64,000 bases of DNA from an uncultured Erythrobacter sp. (GTDB taxonomy: Bacteria; Pseudomonadota; Alphaproteobacteria; Sphingomonadales; Sphingomonadaceae): assembly GCA_947503275.1 (NCBI GenBank), contig CANNCZ010000001.1, forward strand, positions 930,001 through 994,000, in the 5' to 3' direction. Every line of letters starts with the position of its first letter. Within the stretch, counting starts at the first letter, position 1. The notes beneath the pieces were generated by a model, which searched no databases, had not been told where the DNA came from, and saw only the letters and a program-made list of their open reading frames with translations. Both the position numbers and the translations under genes were made by a program. Positions 51,197 through 59,588 of this stretch are shown here, in pieces.

Positions 51197-51535
51197 GTGA
51201 CTGCCGGAGCAAATCTTAGTGTTACCGACCTGCGCCGCGCGGCGCGTCACCCCGTGGATTTCCCGGTAATCGTCGAACATTTTACCCGTGGCGATCTCAA
51301 TCTGCACATCTCAAACCTCTCCGCGCACGGCTTTATGGTCGATGATGCGGGTGAGCTGAACCGCGGTGATCGGGTCATAATTCGCTTGCCAATCGTTGGG
51401 CGGATTGAAGCCTATGTGATCTGGACGCGTGATAAGCGCGCCGGTTTCCAGTTCGAACGGATTATCCGTCTGGATGATTTTGTGGCGATCATTGATACGC
51501 TGCAACCCAATCCGCGTCTGCGCAAAGGGCGCTGA
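51197..51535 (+). CDS. PilZ-domain protein
   Basis: The 112-residue single-domain PilZ protein begins at GTG 51197, with GATGGAGGC upstream. The c-di-GMP-binding RxxxR is in LRRAARHPV and the D/NxSxxG motif reads SNLSAHGF. It probably binds cyclic di-GMP and changes a partner's activity; no partner is adjacent. The downstream gene, an MFS transporter, is on the same strand 83 bases away. Confidence 0.85.
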   Translation: MTAGANLSVTDLRRAARHPVDFPVIVEHFTRGDLNLHISNLSAHGFMVDDAGELNRGDRVIIRLPIVGRIEAYVIWTRDKRAGFQFERIIRLDDFVAIIDTLQPNPRLRKGR

Positions 51536-51618
51536 GACAACGGCCCGCAAGGGCGTTGAAACCTAAGCTTCGCTGACAATTAGCAAGCCTCCGCTTGGCA
51601 GCACGCCGTGTGGGTGCC

Positions 51619-52923
51619 ATGGCCTTTCGCGTGAGCACACCTGCCCCCACCCACCCGTTACAGGTCCACAATTACCGCGCCTATCTGACGTCCCGCTTTG
51701 CAATGACGTTGGGGCAATATGCGATGATCCTGATCATCGGATGGCAGGCGTATAATCTGGCGCGCGATGGGGGCATGAGTATTGCAGAGGCATCGGGGCA
51801 ATTGGCTCTGATCGGGCTGCTCCAATTCCTGCCGCTATTTGTGCTGACCCCATTTACCGGGCTGGCGGCTGATCGGTTTGATCGGCGCACAATCGGTCTG
51901 CTCACCATATTCCTGCAATTGGGCTGTGCCAGCGTGCTGGGCTGGTTCACCTACACCGAACAGATTTCTCTACCGATCTTGTTCGCGGTCGCCGTGGTTT
52001 TGGGCATTGCGCGCGGATTTGCCGGACCTGCTCTATCCGCGCTCGCCCCCAACCTTGTGCCAAAGACATTGCTGCCCACGGCCATCGCAGTTTCAACCGT
52101 CGCTTGGCAGCTCGGTTCAATTCTGGGCGCGGCGATGGGCGGCTATCTATACTCACTGACGCCCGCCCTGACCTATGCCGTGGCTGGCGCGCTGTTCACA
52201 TTCGGTTTTGTGATGCTTGCGCTGGTTAGCAAAGTGCCACAGCCGGTAATGCGCAAGGACCGCCGCCCCATCGGGCAGATTGTCGACGGGATGCGCTATG
52301 TTGTGCGCAACAAGATGGTGCTGGGTGCGATCACGCTCGATCTTTTTGCGGTCTTTCTGGCGGGGGCAAACGCGCTGCTTCCCGTCTTTGCCCGCGACAT
52401 TTTGGAAGTCGGCGCAGATGGCTTGGCTCAACTTGCCATGGCTCCGGGCATCGGTGCCGCGCTGACGGCGGCCTATTTCTCATTTCGCCCCCTCAAAACC
52501 AATGTCGGACCAAAGATGCTGTGGTCGGTTCTGGTCTTTGGCCTTGCGACAATCGCCTTTGCCCTGTCGCGATCAATGGCGCTCAGCCTAGCGATGCTCT
52601 TCATCATCGGGGCGGCCGACATGTTCAGCGTCTATATCCGCCAATCCCTGATCCAACTTCATACACCCGACGATAAACGTGGGCGGGTTTCTTCGGTCAG
52701 CATGATGACGATCAGCGCTTCAAACGAAGGCGGCGATGCATTCTCTGGCACCCTCGCCTTTCTGATCGGTCCCGTTGCCGCCTTAATCGCCGGCGGCGTG
52801 GGCGCGATTGTAACCGTTGCCCTGTGGAGCCGTATATTCCCAGTGTTGCGGACGACAAAAACCTTCGATCCGCCCGATGATCTGTTAGAAGACAAACCAA
52901 CAAAACATCCCCAGGAGGCCTGA
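51619..52923 (+). CDS. MFS transporter (EntS-like exporter type)
   Basis: The 434-residue protein from ATG 51619 has about 12 membrane segments. The motifs [23 protein letters not shown] (helix 2-3 loop), [44 protein letters not shown], and [25 protein letters not shown] resemble the EntS-like major facilitator clade. The transported substrate is unknown. cysK starts one base after its stop, so they probably form an operon. Confidence 0.85.
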   Translation: MAFRVSTPAPTHPLQVHNYRAYLTSRFAMTLGQYAMILIIGWQAYNLARDGGMSIAEASGQLALIGLLQFLPLFVLTPFTGLAADRFDRRTIGLLTIFLQLGCASVLGWFTYTEQISLPILFAVAVVLGIARGFAGPALSALAPNLVPKTLLPTAIAVSTVAWQLGSILGAAMGGYLYSLTPALTYAVAGALFTFGFVMLALVSKVPQPVMRKDRRPIGQIVDGMRYVVRNKMVLGAITLDLFAVFLAGANALLPVFARDILEVGADGLAQLAMAPGIGAALTAAYFSFRPLKTNVGPKMLWSVLVFGLATIAFALSRSMALSLAMLFIIGAADMFSVYIRQSLIQLHTPDDKRGRVSSVSMMTISASNEGGDAFSGTLAFLIGPVAALIAGGVGAIVTVALWSRIFPVLRTTKTFDPPDDLLEDKPTKHPQEA

Positions 52924-52924
52924 A

Positions 52925-53845
52925 ATGAAAGCTGCAAACATCCTTGAGACGATTGGCAACACTCCGCACATTCGATTGTCGCGGCTGTTTCCCAATCACG
53001 AAGTGTGGCTGAAATCAGAGCGCGCCAATCCCGGCGGATCGATCAAGGATCGCATCGCCCTCGCTATGGTTGAGGATGCCGAGGCAAGTGGGCAATTGAA
53101 ACCCGGTGGCACTATCGTTGAACCGACCAGCGGCAATACCGGCATTGGGCTGGCGATGGTCGCTGCGGTCAAAGGGTATTCGTTGGTGCTGGTCATGCCC
53201 GAATCGATGTCGGTCGAACGTCGCCGCTTGATGCTCGCCTATGGTGCGACGTTTGATCTTACGCCGAAGGAAAAGGGCATGAAGGGCGCGATTGAGCGCG
53301 CGACAGAGATAGTCGAAAGCACCGATGGTGCATGGATGCCGAGCCAGTTTGAAAACGGCGCAAACCCTGCCGTCCACGCGCGCACCACCGCGCAAGAAAT
53401 CCTAGCAGACTTTGCCGACACACCCATCGATGTGATGATCACCGGCGTTGGCACCGGTGGGCATCTAACCGGCTGTGCGGAGGAGCTGAAGAAGCACTGG
53501 AGCGGTTTCAAGGCTTACGCCGTCGAGCCCGAAGCCTCCCCCGTTATCAATGGCGGTGAACCCGGCCCGCACCCCATTCAAGGTATCGGCGCAGGCTTCA
53601 TTCCCACGAACCTGCACACCGATGCCATCGATGGCGCTGTCGCGGTAAACGCCGACGCCGCGAAAGAAATGGCCCGCCGCGCAGCTGCCGAAGAAGGCAT
53701 GCTGATCGGTATCTCTTCTGGCGCAACATTGGCGGCCATTGCGAAGAAACTGCCTGAGCTGGACGCGGGTGCCCGTGTGATGGGCTTCAATTACGACACC
53801 GGCGAACGCTATCTGTCGGTCCCGGACTTCCTGCCAGTGGAGTGA
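52925..53845 (+). CDS. cysK: Cysteine synthase A (O-acetylserine sulfhydrylase)
   Basis: PLP enzyme forming cysteine from O-acetylserine and sulfide, 306 residues. PLP lysine Lys41 lies in [27 protein letters not shown] is the phosphate-binding loop, and the PLP-ring region [17 protein letters not shown] is typical. The C-terminal [14 protein letters not shown] is another family motif. It starts immediately after the MFS gene (stop TGA 52921, start ATG 52925). Confidence 0.94.
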   Translation: MKAANILETIGNTPHIRLSRLFPNHEVWLKSERANPGGSIKDRIALAMVEDAEASGQLKPGGTIVEPTSGNTGIGLAMVAAVKGYSLVLVMPESMSVERRRLMLAYGATFDLTPKEKGMKGAIERATEIVESTDGAWMPSQFENGANPAVHARTTAQEILADFADTPIDVMITGVGTGGHLTGCAEELKKHWSGFKAYAVEPEASPVINGGEPGPHPIQGIGAGFIPTNLHTDAIDGAVAVNADAAKEMARRAAAEEGMLIGISSGATLAAIAKKLPELDAGARVMGFNYDTGERYLSVPDFLPVE

Positions 53846-53851
53846 GCGCGC

Positions 53852-54589
53852 GTGTTCAAGTCTATCGCAGCTCTGACAGCGCTGCTTAGTGGTGGCGCTG
53901 CCGCTACCCTCCCCGTCGACAAGGTGATGGAGGAGTATGAGGCCGCGATTCCAGAGATTAGAACTGCGCTTGATGCGGCTAACAAAGAGATCAATGAGCT
54001 AGGGCCGGTTGATCTTTCATGGTCAGATCAGGGCTTGGCGGTGGCGTCCGCTATTGCGACCGGTGACGGTACGCCGCAAACTCATGTGCTGGGCGAATGG
54101 GAAATTGGCGGTCACAGCGCAAAAGTGAGCGGCGACCTTCCGTTTGACATACCCGGTCCGATGCAGCGCTACTCAATCATTCCGCATGAAGGCTCAAGCG
54201 ATTATCACAGCTATTATCGATTGCATTCGTTGACGGACCATATTGTCCTTCATTTTCGCGGAACCGTGACAAAAATTGGCAATGCAGAATGTCATCAAAC
54301 CACTGGGATAGATGTGCTGTCGTCGACTGCTTGGGAACAGTGGTCTGACGAAATTCGGCTGTCAGCCTTTTCTGCTATTCGCGGTACTCGAGATGATCAA
54401 AATACGTACTGCTACGTCTATCACCCTCTCGATGACGGTCGGTTTATTCAGACCGCCTTTTCACAAGAAGGGCGGCCTTACATTTTCATCAATTCCGACC
54501 CACGTGCGTTCGCAGTGACATCAAGAGAAGAGGCTCATTGGCGAGTTTTTGGAACGATACCGTCGCTGCTTAGTGATGACCTGAAATAG
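53852..54589 (+). CDS. Secreted hypothetical protein, no recognised family
   Basis: The 245-residue product from GTG 53852, 6 bases after cysK, has an N-terminal hydrophobic stretch (MFKSIAALTALLSGGAAA), likely a signal. A short helical region (EEYEAAIPEIRTALDAANKEINEL) is followed by an apparently globular part with two Cys (AECHQTT, NTYCYVY) and many Tyr/His. The second half is less GC-rich than neighbours by eye. No known domain or catalytic motif is recognised. It is the last gene before two terminators. Confidence 0.65.
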   Translation: MFKSIAALTALLSGGAAATLPVDKVMEEYEAAIPEIRTALDAANKEINELGPVDLSWSDQGLAVASAIATGDGTPQTHVLGEWEIGGHSAKVSGDLPFDIPGPMQRYSIIPHEGSSDYHSYYRLHSLTDHIVLHFRGTVTKIGNAECHQTTGIDVLSSTAWEQWSDEIRLSAFSAIRGTRDDQNTYCYVYHPLDDGRFIQTAFSQEGRPYIFINSDPRAFAVTSREEAHWRVFGTIPSLLSDDLK

Positions 54590-54698
54590 ACTGTAATCCG
54601 TGTGCGATGGTGACAGGTCGCATTTTCCTACACGGCGCGGCTTTGGTATCCGGCACGCCAACCCACGCTCTTTGAAAACCGAATCCCACTCGCCTTTA

Positions 54699-54723
54699 AA
54701 ACCCCGCCTGACCAGCGGGGTTT
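54699..54723 (+). terminator. Intrinsic terminator downstream of the secreted hypothetical gene
   Basis: AAACCCCGC (54699-54707) and GCGGGGTTT (54715-54723) form a perfect 9-bp stem with a 7-base loop. Only three Ts, part of the stem, precede CG, so it is a moderately good terminator for the plus-strand cysK operon. Confidence 0.6.
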
Positions 54724-54808
54724 CGTGCATCTGTGCACCCAGACGGAGATCTGCAGATACTCTCGCCAGCATGCACTTCATCAACTTGCATATCATGCAA
54801 GCGGATAC

Positions 54809-54844
54809 GAAAAGAGGTCCGGCTCCCCCCAGAACCGGACCTCT
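54809..54844 (-). terminator. Intrinsic terminator of the acyl-CoA dehydrogenase gene
   Basis: AGAGGTCCGG (54813-54822) pairs with CCGGACCTCT (54835-54844) in a perfect 10-bp stem with a 12-base loop. In the minus direction it is followed by TTTTCG (from CTCTTTTCG), a classical U-run. It sits 26 bases past the acyl-CoA dehydrogenase stop at 54870. Confidence 0.75.
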
Positions 54845-54869
54845 CTCACGTGACGATACGGGTATTTCG

Positions 54870-56675
54870 TCAGGCTGCAGTGGCGAAAGCTTCTTCGGGC
54901 AGAGCCATCATGTGCTCACTTCCCGCTTCCAGTTTGCGCCTCAGAGCCCCTGCATCGGGCAAAAACCGCTCCATGTAATAGGACGCAGCCGTCAACTTTG
55001 CTTGATAGAACGCTGCATCCACAGGCGCGCCTTCTAGGGCCGCGCTCGCCGTCTTGGCCATTTTCAGCCAGAACAGACCCAGCGTCACAACGCCCATAAT
55101 GTGCATGTAATGATGCGCGCCCGCACCCAGATGGTTCGGATTAGCCATGGCGTTGTTCATGAACCACATGGTCGCAGCCTTCTGCTCGCCTAGCGCTTTC
55201 TCAAGCTTCTCGGCCATTTCAGCGGTGGCGTCATTCAGTTTGGCAGAGGCGATTTCCTCATCAATCATCGCGAAGAATGCTTGGATCGCGCGCCCGCCTT
55301 TGCTGGCCAGTTTGCGTCCGCAAAGATCCATCGCCTGCACGCCATTAGTGCCTTCGTAGATCATGGCGATACGGCTATCGCGCACGAATTGCTCCATACC
55401 CCATTCTTTGACGTAGCCATGTCCGCCATAGACCTGTTGCATGTTGTTCGCGATGTCGTAGCCCTTGTCGGTGCCATAGCCTTTGATCACTGGAGTCATC
55501 AGACCGATCAGATCGTCCGCCAACTGGCGCTCTTCTTCCGTTTGAGCCTTGTGCGTGAGGTCGACTTGCAAGGCGCCCCACATGCACAATGCACGCATGC
55601 CTTCGTTGAACACTTTCGCGTCCATCAACATGCGGCGCACATCAGGGTGCACAAAGATCGGATCAGCTTGCTTATCAGGCTCGCTCGGACCGGTAAGCGC
55701 GCGACCCTGACGACGGTCGAGAGCGTAGGTGACGGCGTTTTGATATGAAACTTCGGCCTGCGCATATCCCTGCATACCGACGCCCAAGCGCGCGGCGTTC
55801 ATCATTACGAACATCGCGGCGAGGCCCTTATTCTCTTCACCGACCATATATCCGGTCGCGCCGTCATAATTCAGCACACAAGTCGCGTTGCCATGAATGC
55901 CCATCTTCTTCTCGATGGAACCGCAAGAAACCGCGTTACGCTCGCCGGCATCACCATTTTCATCAAGGATGAATTTGGGCACGATGAACAAAGAGATACC
56001 TTTGGAACTGTCCGGTGCGCCGGGTGTCTTGGCCAGAACAAGGTGGATAATGTTGGTGGTCAGGTCATGCTCACCTGCGGAGATGAATATCTTTGTGCCG
56101 GTGATCGCATAGCTGCCATCCGCCTGTGGTTCAGCCTTTGTCCGGATCATGCCCAGATCAGTGCCGCAATGTGGCTCTGTCAGGTTCATTGTGCCGGACC
56201 ATTCTCCTGAGATCATCTTGGGCAAGTAAGTCTCTTTCAGCTCTTGCGATGCAGCCACTTCAATCGCGGATGATGCTCCGTTGGTGAGCCCTGGATACAT
56301 ACCAAAAGCCTGGTTCGCAGTGCCCATGAACTCTTCGACAGCAAAACCCAAAACATGCGGCATCCCCTGCCCGCCAAATTCCTCTGGCTTAGCAATCGTG
56401 CCCCAACCGCTCTCGACATAGGAGGCATAAGCTTCCTTGAACCCTTTGGGCGTTGTAACAGAGCCGTCTTCGTGCCGAGTACAGCCTTCCTCGTCGCCCG
56501 ATTGGTTCAGAGGCGCGAGAACTTCTGCGCAAAACTTACCAGATTCGTTGATGACTGTGTCGATCATATCTGGCGTCGCGTTTTCGAAGCCGGGCAGATT
56601 TCCATAACTTGCGAGGTCGAGCATTTCGTTGACGACGAAACGCATGTCACGGGTCGGAGCGGTATATGTTGGCAT
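54870..56675 (-). CDS. Acyl-CoA dehydrogenase, long form with C-terminal extension
   Basis: FAD enzyme of fatty-acyl-CoA oxidation, 601 residues from ATG 56675 (MPTYTAPTRDMRFV). The core has LTEPHCGTDLGMIRTKAEPQADGSYAITGTKIFISAGEHD, then RRQGRALTG and QQVYGGHGYVKEWGMEQFVRDSRIAMIYEGTNGVQAMDL, where the IYEGTNG Glu is the catalytic base. An extra ~130-residue C-terminal domain (after about 470) is typical of the 3-methylmercaptopropionyl-CoA dehydrogenase-like group. The chain length or substrate is not fixed by sequence. Its neighbour upstream is a MerR regulator. Confidence 0.9.
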   Translation of the reverse strand: MPTYTAPTRDMRFVVNEMLDLASYGNLPGFENATPDMIDTVINESGKFCAEVLAPLNQSGDEEGCTRHEDGSVTTPKGFKEAYASYVESGWGTIAKPEEFGGQGMPHVLGFAVEEFMGTANQAFGMYPGLTNGASSAIEVAASQELKETYLPKMISGEWSGTMNLTEPHCGTDLGMIRTKAEPQADGSYAITGTKIFISAGEHDLTTNIIHLVLAKTPGAPDSSKGISLFIVPKFILDENGDAGERNAVSCGSIEKKMGIHGNATCVLNYDGATGYMVGEENKGLAAMFVMMNAARLGVGMQGYAQAEVSYQNAVTYALDRRQGRALTGPSEPDKQADPIFVHPDVRRMLMDAKVFNEGMRALCMWGALQVDLTHKAQTEEERQLADDLIGLMTPVIKGYGTDKGYDIANNMQQVYGGHGYVKEWGMEQFVRDSRIAMIYEGTNGVQAMDLCGRKLASKGGRAIQAFFAMIDEEIASAKLNDATAEMAEKLEKALGEQKAATMWFMNNAMANPNHLGAGAHHYMHIMGVVTLGLFWLKMAKTASAALEGAPVDAAFYQAKLTAASYYMERFLPDAGALRRKLEAGSEHMMALPEEAFATAA

Positions 56676-56724
56676 CAGGAGATCCCCTTCTGAGCTGGAT
56701 AAGCAAATGTGAATTGGTGGCGTG

Positions 56725-57180
56725 TTAACCCAGATCGAGCGTTTCGATCTCGGTGACAAATCCGGTGAGTTCCTTAATCGACGAATCGATATCAGCGCGC
56801 TGTGATTTGAGCTTCGCAATGTGCGCCTTGCATCGCTCAATCGTGACACGGCGCTGCTCAACCCGGCCATCGCCAAGGTCATACAGGTCAATCATCTCGC
56901 GAATTTCGGTGAGGCTAAACCCAACATTTTTCGCCCGCATGATCCACGCAAGGCGCGCACGGTCCCGCTTTGAATACACGCGGGTCAATCCGACGCGCGC
57001 GGGATTGATCAATCCTTCATCCTCATAAAAGCGCAAAGCGCGCGCGGTGCAGCCAAATTCCGAAGTCAGGTCGGAAATAGAGAATTGCTCGCGGCTGAGT
57101 TTATCGGGGCGGTCGAGATGCGCGCCGTTGCCGATAGGGCCTTCGGACGCGGTGGTCTTGTGATTGGGTGCTGTAGCCAT
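56725..57180 (-). CDS. MerR-family regulator (LiuR-like)
   Basis: The 151-residue protein has an N-terminal helix-turn-helix with FSISDLTSEFGCTARALRFYEDEGLINPARVGLTRVYSKRDRARLAWIMRAKNVGFSLTEIREMIDLYD. A coiled coil (IAKLKSQRADIDSSIKELTGFV) follows. There are no metal-binding cysteines of the CueR/ZntR type, so an organic or acyl-CoA effector is likely. The gene precedes acyl-CoA dehydrogenase, so control of acyl-CoA oxidation is the best guess. A candidate operator at 57200-57217 lies just upstream of its start. Confidence 0.85.
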   Translation of the reverse strand: MATAPNHKTTASEGPIGNGAHLDRPDKLSREQFSISDLTSEFGCTARALRFYEDEGLINPARVGLTRVYSKRDRARLAWIMRAKNVGFSLTEIREMIDLYDLGDGRVEQRRVTIERCKAHIAKLKSQRADIDSSIKELTGFVTEIETLDLG

Positions 57181-57199
57181 GACCCGTTGACTACCTTAC

Positions 57200-57217
57200 C
57201 TTTACGTGAGCGTCAAG
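57200..57217. promoter_or_regulatory. Candidate operator for the MerR regulator
   Basis: CTTTACG-TGAG-CGTCAAG is an imperfect dyad with 6 of 7 matching positions, about 20 bases before the regulator's ATG and overlapping the 3' end of hisI. It resembles the TTTACGT/ACGTAAA sites I recall for LiuR-type MerR regulators of acyl-CoA degradation. A second half-match (CTTACG-AGAG-CGTTCG) follows from 57227. Confidence 0.4.
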
Positions 57218-57614
57218 TCTTGACCCTTACGAGAGCGTTCGCATCTTCAGCCTTCAAATCAAGTGCGCGGTAAAAACAGCTCGCCTCCCCGGTATGGCAG
57301 GTCGGACCCGCCGGAGTTGCAGCAATGACCAGCGCATCCTGATCACAGTCGACGCGGATCTCTTCCACCTTCAACACGTTTCCGGACGTCTGCCCCTTCA
57401 TCCAAAGCGCGTTGCGAGAGCGGGACCAGAAATGAACATTGCCCGTCGATCTGGTCAAAGCCAGCGATTGCTCATTCATAAATGCGACGACCAACACTTC
57501 TTTGGTCACCGCATCGACCACGACACTTGTGAGCAATCCGTTCGAATCGAATTTGGGCGCAAAGTGCGATCCGGTCTCGCGTTCTTGCGATGTGAGCGGT
57601 GCGGAAGGGGGCAA
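57213..57614 (-). CDS. hisI: Phosphoribosyl-AMP cyclohydrolase
   Basis: Third-step enzyme of histidine biosynthesis, 133 residues. The metal-binding region reads IRVDCDQDALVIAATPAGPTCHTGEASCFYRAL, with the conserved Asp and Cys residues of the HisI active site. The central GNVHFWSRSRNALWMKGQTSGN is another family hallmark. It stands alone, without other his genes. Its 3' end overlaps the candidate MerR operator. Confidence 0.93.
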   Translation of the reverse strand: MPPSAPLTSQERETGSHFAPKFDSNGLLTSVVVDAVTKEVLVVAFMNEQSLALTRSTGNVHFWSRSRNALWMKGQTSGNVLKVEEIRVDCDQDALVIAATPAGPTCHTGEASCFYRALDLKAEDANALVRVKT

Positions 57615-57954
57615 GGCAGAGTCTCCAAATGGAACATTGACGCAGCTTAGCGCGGCAGACAGTGGGTCTTATGCGACGATTTGTTGCACGATAACAACAG
57701 ACGCACTCGAAAATTTGCGTATTCACGCCTCAACCCTTCACCATCGGTAAGATGAATGGAAGAAGGCCACCATTGAGTGTGTAAACATTCATCCACCAAT
57801 TATCCGGTGTCATACGACGCCAGGTTCAGGGGGTGGTCGATCAGAGCTAGCCGCGGGGGGCTAGCATGGTCGTTGAACGATGAGGGATTGGATCCTGATA
57901 GCGAAGTTAGGGGGTCGCTGTCTGAGCTCTTTTGAGCGGTTCCGTACCATTTCG
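57615..57954. other. 340-base gap between hisI and comF
   Basis: No coding frame or tRNA is convincing. It holds an inverted repeat GCTAGCC-N6-GGCTAGC (57846-57865) and a short GAGCTCTTTTGAGC hairpin (from 57925). Neither has a clear promoter, terminator or known RNA match, so it could hold a small RNA or simply spacer. Confidence 0.4.
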
Positions 57955-58779
57955 TCACGTGGCGCCCGGGGCTGTAACGGCCTCGGGCGTTTCGCTTTTC
58001 TGGATCCGGTTTCGCCCGCTTGATCCCATACCCTGCCCATCAACAACCCGCGCAAAACATGCGATCTGGACCGATTGCGCCCCTGCGTCTAAAAGCGCGG
58101 TTACACATGCATCACTGGTCGCGCCGCTGGTCAACACGTCGTCGACCAAGATGACATCGCGCCCGACGACCTGCTCACCTCGACTAGGCCTGATGGCGAT
58201 CGCACCCGATAGTGCCTTCTTGCGCTCATCGCCGCCTAATCCGCCAAGGCTGGGTGTCTGCTTTCGGCGAATCAGGGCATCAACGATCAACTCGCCCTTG
58301 CCTCGCTTCGCAATGTCGCGCGCAAGCATCGCTGCTTGATTGAACCCACGCCGCCACAACCGCCAACGGTGCAAAGGTACTGGCACGAGCAGCGGCAATT
58401 GCTCACCGCTCGCCAGCGGGATGCGCGAGGCCATCAACTGCCCCAACAGCGGAGCGAGCGCGATTTTGCCGCCGTGTTTGTATGACAGGATGAGCTTGCG
58501 CGAGGCGTCGTTGTAAATGCTCGCTGCGATGATACCCGAATGCAGCGGCGGTGCGGTCGCACACTCATAACAAGTCTGGGACTTCGCCGCCGCCGCGCTT
58601 CCCATGGGACGTTGGCAGGTTTTGCAAGAGGGATCGCCGGGCACTTCCAGATCGCCCCAGCAGTCGACGCATAGCCCACCCTGCGCCGCAATCGCGTCTC
58701 CGCAAAGCGGACAACGTGGCGGATAGACCAGATCAATGACTGGCCTCAAACCTTCGGCAAGATGCGACCCTAGCCTCAT
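57955..58779 (-). CDS. comF: ComF family phosphoribosyltransferase-like protein
   Basis: The 274-residue protein has a zinc-finger-like double CxxC module near the N-terminus (CPLCGDAIAAQGGLCVDCWGD, CKTCQ, CYEC). A phosphoribosyltransferase fold follows with the PRPP-binding ILVDDVLTSGATSDACVTALLDAGA. ComF proteins relate to DNA uptake in competent bacteria, but many copies occur in non-competent species. The start ATG is at 58779; the divergent methyltransferase gene begins 59 bases away. Confidence 0.9.
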   Translation of the reverse strand: MRLGSHLAEGLRPVIDLVYPPRCPLCGDAIAAQGGLCVDCWGDLEVPGDPSCKTCQRPMGSAAAAKSQTCYECATAPPLHSGIIAASIYNDASRKLILSYKHGGKIALAPLLGQLMASRIPLASGEQLPLLVPVPLHRWRLWRRGFNQAAMLARDIAKRGKGELIVDALIRRKQTPSLGGLGGDERKKALSGAIAIRPSRGEQVVGRDVILVDDVLTSGATSDACVTALLDAGAQSVQIACFARVVDGQGMGSSGRNRIQKSETPEAVTAPGAT

Positions 58780-58838
58780 ATGTTGAGGCTTCGCATAGCT
58801 TGCACTGTGTAAGCAAGCGCGGCAGTGAGGCCCGCATT

Positions 58839-59588
58839 ATGAACCGCGCCCCTCCCCGCATATTCGACCGCCGACAGGCCTCTGCCAAATGGGCCCGCGC
58901 GCGCGCTCGTCAGAGGGGCGGTGGTGCGAGCTATCTCGCGGATACGATGGCTGAGGATATACTGGAGCGGATCGACTTCATGCGGTTCGAGCCTGGCCGT
59001 GCGCTGATCATTGGTGACGCTTCTGGCCGCCTTGGAGACCCGCTTGCTGAGCGCGGCGTGGATGGCACAATCGGCCTGCTGGGCGAATTCGATGAAGAGC
59101 AACCCGGCCCACCTGCTATGTTCGACCTCATCGTCCACTTGCTAGGCCTTGGCATGGTCAATGACTTACCCGGCGCTCTGATCCATGCCCGCAATGCACT
59201 TGCCGAGGGAGGTCTGTTCGTCGCTGCCTTTCCAGGTGCGGGCAGTTTGCCTGTGTTGCGCGAGGTGATGCTTGCTGCCGATGGTGACCGCCCAGCGGCG
59301 CGTATCCATCCGCAAGTTGACAATCGCGCCGCCACTGGCCTGCTCGAACGTGCCGGCTTTGCGCGGCAAGTGGTCGACAGCTATCCCTTGCGCGTCCGTT
59401 TTCCGAGCCTCGAACGCATGCTCGGCGACCTGCGCGATCATGGCATTACCGGCTCGCTCACCAGTCCTACGCCGCCGATCACGAGAGCCGGTCTGGAGCG
59501 CGCGCGCAGCGCGTTCGACGCGTTACGGGATCAGGATGGCAAGGTCACCGAGACCTTCGAAATCCTCGTCCTCACCGGTTGGCGTTAG
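58839..59588 (+). CDS. SAM-dependent methyltransferase, NDUFAF5/BioC-like
   Basis: The 249-residue protein from ATG 58839 (MNRAPPRIFDRRQASAKWARARAR) has the class I Rossmann layout. GRALIIGDASGRLGDP is a G-rich SAM-like loop (weakened from the usual GxGxG), and RFPSLERMLGDLRDHGITGSL lies later. The IFDRRQ start and DFMRFEPGRALIIGD resemble alphaproteobacterial homologues of NDUFAF5, a complex I assembly hydroxylase. Its reaction is unproven. It overlaps ppdK's stop by 4 bases (59585-59588). Confidence 0.75.
   Translation: MNRAPPRIFDRRQASAKWARARARQRGGGASYLADTMAEDILERIDFMRFEPGRALIIGDASGRLGDPLAERGVDGTIGLLGEFDEEQPGPPAMFDLIVHLLGLGMVNDLPGALIHARNALAEGGLFVAAFPGAGSLPVLREVMLAADGDRPAARIHPQVDNRAATGLLERAGFARQVVDSYPLRVRFPSLERMLGDLRDHGITGSLTSPTPPITRAGLERARSAFDALRDQDGKVTETFEILVLTGWR

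Noticed and set aside
54600..55037. Open frame across the terminators after cysK
   Set aside because: It spans two hairpins and the 3' end of the acyl-CoA dehydrogenase on the other strand and contains no domain.
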